Assembly: GCA_025964465.1 (NCBI GenBank)
Contig: JAOPYS010000046.1
Location: forward strand, 1-6,674
Length of the DNA stretch: 6,674 bases
Reading direction: 5' to 3'
Source of the DNA: Thermoleophilia bacterium
GTDB lineage: Bacteria; Actinomycetota; Thermoleophilia; Gaiellales; SKUG01
The stretch's first letter is position 1, and each line of letters opens with the position of its first letter. This document shows, one piece after another, positions 1 to 5,768 of this stretch. The notes under the pieces were generated by a model. That model did not search any database. It saw nothing but the letters and a program-made list of their open reading frames with translations, and was not told the origin of the DNA. The translations under genes and the position numbers were made by a program.

Positions 1-7
1 AGAGTGG

Positions 8-13
8 TATACA
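8..13 (+). promoter_or_regulatory. Possible -10 element upstream of the PQQ dehydrogenase
   Basis: TATACA is the only AT-rich hexamer in the 66 bases before the start codon and resembles a sigma-70-type -10. The matching -35 would lie outside the window, so this is weak support only. Confidence 0.25.
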
Positions 14-54
14 CGGGCCGTTGCCGGGTGAACCGGCGTCTGTGTCGAGCGCGT

Positions 55-60
55 GGAGGA
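55..60 (+). promoter_or_regulatory. Ribosome binding site of the PQQ dehydrogenase
   Basis: GGAGGA lies 6 nt before the GTG at 67 and decides the start, placing a proper lipoprotein signal at the N-terminus. Confidence 0.8.
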
Positions 61-66
61 ATCACA

Positions 67-2418
67 GTGCAGCACCCGAAGACAACCTCGCCCAGCGGCC
101 GCCGACAGTGGGAGCGATGGTTCGTTCCGCTGCTGCTGAGCGTGCTGGCCCTGTTCGTCGCAGCCTGTGGCAGCGACAGCAACTCCGACTCGGACGGCGG
201 CGACTCGTCGGCCAAGGCCGCGAAGCTCGACTTCCCCGACACGTTCCCGAACTTCGACGCCAAGTACCTGACGGCGCTGCCGACGGACAACTGGATCACG
301 AACGGCGGCACCGTCGCGAACCAGCGCTACTCGCCGCTGGACGACATCAACGACGGCAACGTCAAGGACCTCAAGGGTGAGTGGAAGGTCGACCTCAACT
401 CCGGCATCGAGGCCAAGTACTCCCACGAGGAGCAGCCGATCGAGTACAACGGCACGCTCTACGTCCCGACCGGCGAGGACGACGTGTTCGCGGTCGACGT
501 GAAGACCGGCAAGGAGAAGTGGAAGTACGAGGGCAACCTCGACCCCACCATCTCCACCGTCTGCTGTGGCTGGCTCAGCCGCGGCGTCGCCATCGGCGAC
601 GGCAAGGTGTACATCGGCAAGCTGGACGGCCACATGGTCGCCCTGGACCAGGAGACCGGCAAGGTCGCCTGGGACGTCGAGGTCGCCAACTGGAAGAAGG
701 ACAACGCCGGCATCACGGCAGCGCCCCTCTACTACGACGGCAAGATCTACACGGGCATCACGGGCGGCGAGTTCGGCGTCCGCGGCCGCCTCACCGCGCT
801 CGACGCGAAGACGGGCAAGGAGGACTGGCGCTTCTACACCGTGGCCGATCCGAGCCAGGACGACAACGGCCCGCAGGACCCCAAGGCCAGCTCCACGTGG
901 GCGGGTGACAGCGCCCTCACCGGCGGTGCCCCGATCTGGCAGACGCCGTCGATCGACCCGAAGCTCGGGATGATCTACTTCACCACCGGCAACGCGAACC
1001 CGGACGTCGACGGTTCGGCTCGCGCGGGCGACAACCTCTACTCCAGCTCGTTCGTCGCGCTCGACGTGAAGACCGGCGAGTACAAGTGGCACTGGCAGGC
1101 CGTGCACCACGACATCTGGGACTACGACATGCCCAGCCCGACGGTGCTGTTCGACGCGAAGGTGGACGGCAAGAAGGTGCCGGCCATCGCCGAGGCGGCC
1201 AAGACCGGCTGGGTCTACGCGCTCAACCGCAAGACCGGCAAGCCGATCTGGGACATCGAGGAGACCCCGGTCCCCCAGAGCGCGCAGCAGAAGACGGCGG
1301 AGACACAGCCGATCCCGAAGTACCCGTCGTTCAGCGACCACGAGATCGACGACAAGGAGTTCGCCACCGTCTCCAAGATGGTGCGCGACAACCCCGAGGG
1401 CAAGAACCTGAAGATCGTGCGCGGCACGGGCACGGCAGGTTCGGTGTTCCAGCCGGGCGACTCCAAGACGGTCGCGGTCATCGCCAACGGCGCGACGGGC
1501 GGCACGAACTGGCAGCCCTCGAGCTACAGCCCCGACACCAAGTACATGTACGTGTGCAGCACGAACGGTGTCGAGGGTGTGTTCCCGTCGGGCGTCGACG
1601 CGGTCAAGCCGGGCGAGGTGCGCATCGGCTCGATCCTGACGGCCCTGCCGTTCAGCACGCCCGGCAGCCTGGCGGCGATCGACACGAAGGACGGCTCCAT
1701 CAAGTGGAAGAAGGACTTCAACGAGAGTTGCTACTCGGGCTCGGTGACGACGGCCGGCAACCTGGTCTTCGTGGGACGCAACACGGGTGAGCTCGAGGCG
1801 TACAGCGCCGACAAGGGCGACCTGCTGTGGAGCTTCCAGACCGGTGCGGGAGCGAACTCGACGGTCACGCCCTTCGAGCACGACGGCAAGGAGTACATCG
1901 CGGTGGTGGCCGGCGGCAACTCGCTGGCGGCGACCGTCCACGGTGACAACCTCTGGCTGTTCTCCCTCGACGGCAAGCTCGAGCAGTTCGCCGGCCTCGA
2001 GGGCAGCCCCGAGTGTGGCAAGCACGCGGGTGAGGCGACCGACTGCGACGTCGCCGACGCCAAGGCCGGCGGTGCGACCCCGTCGGACAACGCCGGCGAC
2101 ACGGACACCAACGCGAACGGCGGCGACTCGGCGAACAACAACGAGGAGCAGCCGGGCGAGAACAAGGCCGGCGAGGACGACGGCACCACGGAGAACACGT
2201 CCGACGTGAACGGCGCCGAGGTGTTCGGCAACAACTGCAGCGTCTGCCACGGTGCGGGTGCGAAGGGCGGCAACGGCGGCCCGGACATCACGAACCAGGA
2301 CGACATCCAGCACATCACCAACCAGGTGGAGCACGGCGGGGGCGGCATGCCGGCATTCGGCGACACGCTCAGCGACGAGCAGATCGCGGCCGTGGCGAAG
2401 TACGTCGCCTCGCTCTAG
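67..2418 (+). CDS. Lipid-anchored PQQ-dependent alcohol dehydrogenase with C-terminal cytochrome c (quinohemoprotein)
   Basis: This 783-residue protein probably oxidises an alcohol (or related substrate) with PQQ outside the cytoplasmic membrane and passes electrons to its own heme. The start is GTG at 67, 6 nt after GGAGGA; an upstream in-frame GTG at 4 lacks this site and would spoil the signal peptide. Residues 19-34 form a lipoprotein signal ending in VAAC (Cys34), followed by a Ser/Asp/Gly-rich tether. Residues 75-640 are a propeller with repeated A-x-D-x-x-T/D-G-x-x-x-W blades (Trp at 152, 202, 254, 341, 395, 547, 588). Family active-site features are visible: vicinal Cys166-Cys167, Glu235 (GGEFGVRG) and Asn309 (TTGN) as metal ligands, Trp291 under PQQ, HHDIWDYD with catalytic Asp352 and extra Asp354, and Lys379. 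Residues 650-715 are an acidic Asn/Asp/Gly/Glu linker. Residues 716-783 are a short cytochrome c with Cys724, Cys727, His728 and probable Met761. The class is well supported; the substrate is unknown. Confidence 0.93.
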   Translation: MQHPKTTSPSGRRQWERWFVPLLLSVLALFVAACGSDSNSDSDGGDSSAKAAKLDFPDTFPNFDAKYLTALPTDNWITNGGTVANQRYSPLDDINDGNVKDLKGEWKVDLNSGIEAKYSHEEQPIEYNGTLYVPTGEDDVFAVDVKTGKEKWKYEGNLDPTISTVCCGWLSRGVAIGDGKVYIGKLDGHMVALDQETGKVAWDVEVANWKKDNAGITAAPLYYDGKIYTGITGGEFGVRGRLTALDAKTGKEDWRFYTVADPSQDDNGPQDPKASSTWAGDSALTGGAPIWQTPSIDPKLGMIYFTTGNANPDVDGSARAGDNLYSSSFVALDVKTGEYKWHWQAVHHDIWDYDMPSPTVLFDAKVDGKKVPAIAEAAKTGWVYALNRKTGKPIWDIEETPVPQSAQQKTAETQPIPKYPSFSDHEIDDKEFATVSKMVRDNPEGKNLKIVRGTGTAGSVFQPGDSKTVAVIANGATGGTNWQPSSYSPDTKYMYVCSTNGVEGVFPSGVDAVKPGEVRIGSILTALPFSTPGSLAAIDTKDGSIKWKKDFNESCYSGSVTTAGNLVFVGRNTGELEAYSADKGDLLWSFQTGAGANSTVTPFEHDGKEYIAVVAGGNSLAATVHGDNLWLFSLDGKLEQFAGLEGSPECGKHAGEATDCDVADAKAGGATPSDNAGDTDTNANGGDSANNNEEQPGENKAGEDDGTTENTSDVNGAEVFGNNCSVCHGAGAKGGNGGPDITNQDDIQHITNQVEHGGGGMPAFGDTLSDEQIAAVAKYVASL

Positions 2419-2433
2419 CGACGCGGTGACAAC

Positions 2434-3576
2434 TCAGCTCTGACGAGCGCTCGTCGTCCGATACCGGTACGGCGGGCGCTCGTTCTTCTCCGCGGCCGCG
2501 AGGATCCGATCGCGGTCGGCCACGAGCGCGGCGTGGTGCGGGGACAGGTGGCACACCGGGTCGGTGGCTGCGGCGTCGCCCGTCAGCGCGAACGCCTGGC
2601 AGCGACAGCCGCCGTGGTCGACGTCCTGGCGGCCGAGCGGGCAGCTGCGGCACGGTTCCTGCATCCAGGCGTGGCCGCGGTAGCGGTTGAACAGCTCGGA
2701 GTCGAACCAGACCTGCTCGAGCGAGCTGTCCGTGACGCGCTCGACCGGCAGGCCCGGCAGCGTCGCTGCCGACTGGCAGGGCAGCACGCGGCCGGTGGGG
2801 TCGATGATGATCGCGTCGCTGCCCCATCCACCCATGCAGGGCTTGGGCAGGTCCTCGAAGTGGTCGGGCAGCACCCAGAGGATCTCCATGCGCGCGCCGA
2901 GCCGCTCGCGGGCCGCCTCGACGATCCGCTCGCCCCGCTCGACCTGGGCGCGGGTCGGCATCAGGGCCTGCTTGTTGACCGCCGCCCACCCGTGGTACTG
3001 CGTGTTCGCCAACTCGAGGCGGCGTGCCCCGAGGCCGGCGGCGAGCTCGATGATCTCGTCCACGTCGTCGAGGTTGTCGCGGTGCAGCACCACGTTGATC
3101 GTGAGCGGCATGCCCAGCTCTCGCACGGCGCGCGCGGCGGCCAGCTTCGCGTCGAAGGAGACGGCGCCGCCGATGACGTCGGAACGCTCGCGGTCCGCGT
3201 GCTGGATGCTGACCTGCACGTGGTCGAGGCCGGCGTCGCGCAGCGCCTCCACGCGCGTGTCGAGCGCGGGGAGGGCGGAGGTGACGAGGGTGGAGTACAG
3301 GCCGGCGTCACGGCTGGCGGAGCACAGTTCCTCCAGGTCGCGGCGCAGCAGGGGCTCGCCACCCGTCAGCGCGAGCTGCAGCACGCCGAGCGCCGAGGCC
3401 TCGCGGAACACGCGGGTCCAGTCGGCCGTGGGCAGCTCAGCGCTGCGGCGGGCGCCCACGATGCCGGTCGGGTTGGAGCAGTACGGGCAGTGCAGGGGGC
3501 ACACGTACGAGAGCTCTGCCACGAGCAGCAGCGGGAAGGGGATCGGTGCGGCTGGGGTGGGGGCGGGGTCAGGCAT
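2434..3576 (-). CDS. pqqE: PqqE, radical SAM/SPASM enzyme that cross-links Glu and Tyr of PqqA
   Basis: PqqE uses S-adenosylmethionine and iron-sulfur clusters to form the C-C bond between Glu15 and Tyr19 of PqqA in the cytoplasm, with PqqD as chaperone. The 380-residue length is normal for the family. The radical SAM motif is CPLHCPYC (Cys26, Cys30, Cys33), followed by TGGEP at 71-75. The family signature QYHGWAAVN is at 193-201. The SPASM region holds the expected auxiliary-cluster residues: Cys247, Cys267, Cys309, Cys312, Asp320, Cys324, Cys326 and Cys342, including the characteristic GGCRCQAF. The ATG at 3576 overlaps the pqqD stop by 8 nt, so translation is probably coupled to pqqD. It is the last gene of the pqq operon and ends 15 bp from the convergent dehydrogenase. 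No key residue is missing, so it should be active. Confidence 0.97.
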   Translation of the reverse strand: MPDPAPTPAAPIPFPLLLVAELSYVCPLHCPYCSNPTGIVGARRSAELPTADWTRVFREASALGVLQLALTGGEPLLRRDLEELCSASRDAGLYSTLVTSALPALDTRVEALRDAGLDHVQVSIQHADRERSDVIGGAVSFDAKLAAARAVRELGMPLTINVVLHRDNLDDVDEIIELAAGLGARRLELANTQYHGWAAVNKQALMPTRAQVERGERIVEAARERLGARMEILWVLPDHFEDLPKPCMGGWGSDAIIIDPTGRVLPCQSAATLPGLPVERVTDSSLEQVWFDSELFNRYRGHAWMQEPCRSCPLGRQDVDHGGCRCQAFALTGDAAATDPVCHLSPHHAALVADRDRILAAAEKNERPPYRYRTTSARQS

Positions 3577-3853
3577 CGTCGTCGCGGTCCATCAGGCCCT
3601 CCGCAACGATGCCGTCGAGCAGCTCCACGACGTCGGCGAGCAGGTCGGCGCCACCGTAGCGCTCCGACAGCACGGCGGCGATCTGTGCGACGGTGCGCTC
3701 ACCGTCGCACAGCGCCAGCACCTCAGCCGCCGTCTCGTTCAGGACGAGTGCGCCCTCGGGGAACAGCAGCACGTCGCGCTCGCGGACGGTGTCGCGGTGC
3801 AGGCGCACGCCGCTGGCGAGCGTGGGTCGCCGCGTGGCGTCGGCGGCGCTCAT
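3569..3853 (-). CDS. pqqD: PqqD, PqqA-binding peptide chaperone
   Basis: PqqD is a small RiPP-recognition protein that binds PqqA and delivers it to PqqE. The 94-residue length is typical. The sequence shows the usual family pattern: GVRLHRD near residue 15, VLLFPEG near 28, LNETAAEVLALCDG at about 38-51, then a C-terminal helical part (TVAQIAAVL, DVVELLDGIVAEGL) of winged-helix type. The ATG at 3853 overlaps the pqqC stop as ATGA, and its own end overlaps the pqqE start by 8 nt. No good ribosome binding site is visible before it, so translation probably depends on ribosomes finishing pqqC. It is a separate protein here, not fused to PqqC or PqqE as in some bacteria. Confidence 0.95.
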   Translation of the reverse strand: MSAADATRRPTLASGVRLHRDTVRERDVLLFPEGALVLNETAAEVLALCDGERTVAQIAAVLSERYGGADLLADVVELLDGIVAEGLMDRDDDA

Positions 3854-4596
3854 CGCGCGCCCCGGGCGGCCGCGGTGGTGTCACCGGCGTCGATGGCGTC
3901 CAGCTGCGCCCACAGCAGGTCGCACTTGAACGCGAGGGCCGCCACCGCGGCCTCCTGCTGGTCACGACGCGTGCAGTGCTCGAGCACGAGCTCGAGCGCC
4001 TCCTGCGCGTCGACGGGCGCCAGCCGCAGGCGCGTGCGGAAGTACTCGAAGCCGGCCGGGTCGATCCACTCGTAGTGGCGTTCCATCGCGGCGAGGCGCA
4101 CGCGGATCGCGTCGGGGCCGAACAGCTCGGTCAGCGACGACGCGACCGCGATGATCCACGGCTGCAGGCGACAGAACTCCAGGTACGCGCCGACGGAGAA
4201 GCGCACGCCGGGGAGCAGGTGGCGCTCGTCCAGCAGCTCCTCGCGCGGGACGCCGATCGCCTCCCCCAGGCGCAGCCACGACTCGATGCCGCCGGGATGC
4301 TCCTCGGTGCCGTCGTGGTCGACGATGCGGCTGATCCAGCGTCGTCGCACCGCCGCATCGGGGCAGTTCGCGAGGATGGCCGCGTCCTTGCGGGGGATGA
4401 CCTGCTGGTAGGCGAAGCGATTGGCCACCCAGCGCCGCAGCTCGTCCCGGGTCAGCTCGCCGGCGTTCATCCGCACGTGGAAGGGGTGGCGGTCGTGGTA
4501 CGCCGAGCCCTGGGCGCGCAGCCGTTCGGTGAAGGCCTCGCGGCTCCACGCAGCCTGGGCGTCCTCGGTGCCGGGGCGGTCCACGGTCGTGCTCAT
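3850..4596 (-). CDS. pqqC: PqqC, cofactor-less pyrroloquinoline-quinone synthase
   Basis: PqqC performs the last step, ring closure and an eight-electron oxidation of AHQQ to PQQ using O2 and no cofactor. The chosen ATG at 4596 overlaps the pqqB stop as ATGA and gives 248 residues, close to the roughly 250 of Klebsiella PqqC; the open frame continues upstream only as a shadow of pqqB. Against the Klebsiella sequence as I remember it, the alignment is gap-free at +10, and these active-site residues match: Tyr33, His34, Arg60, Gln64, Arg90, His94, Tyr138, Arg167, Tyr185, Arg189 and Lys224. One does not: the position of Klebsiella His154 is Ile164 (ELFGPDAIRVRL). Other family stretches are clear, such as PRKDAAILANCPD, DHDG and ERHLLPGVRF. 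A possible GGAG ribosome binding site lies within the end of pqqB. Confidence 0.96.
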   Translation of the reverse strand: MSTTVDRPGTEDAQAAWSREAFTERLRAQGSAYHDRHPFHVRMNAGELTRDELRRWVANRFAYQQVIPRKDAAILANCPDAAVRRRWISRIVDHDGTEEHPGGIESWLRLGEAIGVPREELLDERHLLPGVRFSVGAYLEFCRLQPWIIAVASSLTELFGPDAIRVRLAAMERHYEWIDPAGFEYFRTRLRLAPVDAQEALELVLEHCTRRDQQEAAVAALAFKCDLLWAQLDAIDAGDTTAAARGAR

Positions 4597-5501
4597 GCCA
4601 GCTCCAGCTCCATCCCATCGAACCCTACTGCAAGGTCCGCGGCGTCGAGCAGCGCCCGCTCGGGAGCGTGCGCCAGCAGCACCGGGTTGGAGTTGTTGAG
4701 GTGCACGTAGACCACCTGTGCGTCGAGGCTCGCGAGCCGCTCGCGCGTGCCGTCGGGCCCGTCCATCGGCAGGTGCCCCATGGCACGCGCGTCGCGCGTG
4801 CCGATGCCGGCGCCCACCAGCTCGTCGTTGGACCAGAACGTGCCGTCGACCAGCACGAGCCGACTCGCGCGGAAGCGCTCCTCGATCTCGGCCGTCCACG
4901 CCTCGAGCGAGGGGCAGTAGGTGAGGCGCCCGGCCGTGGGGTCGGCTGCGTCGCGCACTACGAGGCCGATCGAGGCGCCCGGGCCGACGGGTGCGGCGCG
5001 ACGGAACCGGGGTGGGTCCTCGCCGGTGACGAACGGCTCGACCACGAGCGACGTGCCGGGCAGCTGCAGCTCGACCCCCGGCTCCAACGCCGTCCACGCG
5101 ATGCCGCACCAGTCGTCGAGCATGCGCAGGAGCGGGTAGTCGTCGGTCAGGGTCGCGCGCACCTCGTCGGTGGAGTGCACGCGCAGCGGCTCGCCCGATT
5201 CGCGCAGCAGGAGCAGCCCGGCGGCGTGGTCGATCTCCGCGTCGGTGAGCACCACGCCGACGAAGGGCGAGCTGCGCAGCGAGCTGCGCTCCACGTCGCC
5301 CATGCGCTCCACCTGCTGGCGCAGGTCGGGGGAGGCGTTGACGAGGACCCACCCACCCTCGGCGCCACGCAGCGCGATCGACGACTGCGTGCGGTGTTCG
5401 GTGCCGGGCTCGCCGGCGCGCACCGCGGCACACGTCGCGCAGTTGCAGTTCCACTGGGGGGAGCCGCCGCCGGCGGCGGAGCCGAGGATCCGGATTCGCA
5501 T
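4593..5501 (-). CDS. pqqB: PqqB, metallo-beta-lactamase-fold PQQ biosynthesis protein
   Basis: PqqB has a metallo-beta-lactamase fold. Biochemical work on the family reported iron-dependent hydroxylation of the Glu-Tyr derived intermediate, before PqqC acts. The 302-residue length is typical. Visible family features are the N-terminal ILGSAAGGGSPQWNCNC segment with a probable structural zinc site (Cys19, Cys21, Cys24), LTDAEIDH (Asp87, Asp91, His92) as the active-site metal motif, DGTFWSNDE at 219-227, MGHLP at 241-245 and YVHLNNSNPVL at about 265-275. The ATG at 5501 is supported by the conserved N-terminus, but only a poorly spaced GAGG precedes it. It follows pqqA by 105 bp, which contains a strong hairpin, so it is probably expressed less than pqqA. 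It overlaps pqqC by 4 nt. Confidence 0.96.
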   Translation of the reverse strand: MRIRILGSAAGGGSPQWNCNCATCAAVRAGEPGTEHRTQSSIALRGAEGGWVLVNASPDLRQQVERMGDVERSSLRSSPFVGVVLTDAEIDHAAGLLLLRESGEPLRVHSTDEVRATLTDDYPLLRMLDDWCGIAWTALEPGVELQLPGTSLVVEPFVTGEDPPRFRRAAPVGPGASIGLVVRDAADPTAGRLTYCPSLEAWTAEIEERFRASRLVLVDGTFWSNDELVGAGIGTRDARAMGHLPMDGPDGTRERLASLDAQVVYVHLNNSNPVLLAHAPERALLDAADLAVGFDGMELELA

Positions 5502-5555
5502 GCCTCGAGCCTAGAGGTCGCAGCGCCGGAGCCCGGGGAAGTGGTCACGAAAACG

Positions 5556-5590
5556 TCGAACGGCCTCGACGGTGTGTCGAGGCCGTTCGA
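5556..5590 (-). terminator. 15-bp perfect hairpin between pqqA and pqqB (terminator or attenuator)
   Basis: Arms 5556-5570 and 5576-5590 are perfect inverted repeats (TCGAACGGCCTCGAC and its complement) with a 5-nt loop. In the direction of the operon the hairpin starts 16 nt after the pqqA stop and is followed by CGTTTTCG, a short four-T run. This looks like a leaky intrinsic terminator or an mRNA-stabilising 3' stem for a short pqqA transcript. The downstream genes pqqB-E would then depend on read-through. Confidence 0.75.
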
Positions 5591-5606
5591 TGCTCGATGC
5601 CGTGGA

Positions 5607-5678
5607 CTATCGCGCGTGGCGGTAGAGCGTCACTTCCGACGCGAGCTCGAGCTTGGTGAAGGTCGGCTTGACCCACAT
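5607..5678 (-). CDS. pqqA: PqqA, 23-residue precursor peptide of PQQ
   Basis: This 23-codon gene (ATG at 5678, TAG at 5609-5607) encodes the peptide from which PQQ is made. It begins MWVKPTF, as family members do with MxWxKPxF-like starts, and contains the core EVTLY with Glu15 and Tyr19, the exact numbering known for Klebsiella and Methylorubrum PqqA; these two residues become the PQQ skeleton. It ends RHAR after the tyrosine. A very strong ribosome binding site lies 6 nt upstream. Position directly before pqqB matches the usual pqqABCDE order. It is easily missed by gene callers because of its length. After PqqE/PqqD action a protease (PqqF/PqqG type) must cut the peptide; none is seen in the window. 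Confidence 0.95.
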   Translation of the reverse strand: MWVKPTFTKLELASEVTLYRHAR

Positions 5679-5684
5679 GGCGGG

Positions 5685-5695
5685 CCTCCTCTCCT
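5685..5695 (-). promoter_or_regulatory. Strong ribosome binding site of pqqA
   Basis: On the - strand the sequence reads AGGAGAGGAGG, a near-ideal double Shine-Dalgarno sequence ending 6 nt before the pqqA ATG. It is much stronger than anything before pqqB, pqqD or pqqE, which fits a need for excess precursor peptide. Confidence 0.8.
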
Positions 5696-5713
5696 GTCGG
5701 TGGTATCCCGCCC

Positions 5714-5719
5714 AATATA
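5714..5719 (-). promoter_or_regulatory. Probable -10 element of a pqqA promoter
   Basis: The - strand reads TATATT inside CTATATTGGG, an AT island in an otherwise GC-rich 90-bp gap, about 35 nt before the pqqA start. No good TTGACA-like -35 is visible at 16-18 nt spacing, so the promoter may be activator dependent or the site may be fortuitous. It suggests that pqqA can be transcribed apart from the ABC genes. Confidence 0.45.
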
Positions 5720-5739
5720 GCGCGCCCGTGGGGACGCGC
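5720..5739 (-). repeat. GC-rich dyad next to the putative pqqA -10
   Basis: The 20 bases read GCGCG-T-CCC-CAC-GGG-CGCGC on the - strand: 5 bp plus 3 bp of stem with a one-base bulge and a 3-nt loop. It abuts the -10 candidate and would lie in the promoter spacer. It could be an operator or a weak end of the ABC transcript; no U-tract follows. In such GC-rich DNA, chance is possible. Confidence 0.3.
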
Positions 5740-5768
5740 AGGGCGAGACCTCGGGGATCATTCCCGCA

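Noticed and set aside
4..66. N-terminal extension of the PQQ dehydrogenase to the GTG at 4
   Set aside because: It would add 21 charged and cysteine-containing residues before the signal peptide; the GTG at 67 has a good ribosome binding site.
1731..2366. 211-codon - strand frame inside the dehydrogenase gene
   Set aside because: It is a shadow of the propeller, linker and cytochrome coding sequence; Ser/Pro-rich, no recognisable domain, no ribosome binding site noted.
2442..2455. 14-base perfect palindrome GACGAGCGCTCGTC near the convergent stops
   Set aside because: It lies inside the last codons of pqqE and has no loop or T-run, so it is a poor terminator; such short palindromes are expected in GC-rich coding DNA.
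2533..4710. Very long + strand open frame (725 codons) opposite the pqq genes
   Set aside because: It is antisense to pqqE, pqqD and pqqC, whose protein families are certain; the translation is Arg/Ala/Gly/Val-rich without any domain, as expected from GC-rich shadow frames.
4597..5454. Extension of the pqqC frame upstream into pqqB, making a 534-residue protein
   Set aside because: The extra part is Arg/Ala-rich nonsense in another frame of pqqB; the ATG at 4596 gives the exact family N-terminus and normal length.
5587..5600. Tandem 7-base repeat TCGATGC twice, after pqqA
   Set aside because: Only two copies, partly inside the hairpin arm; too short to call a functional repeat.
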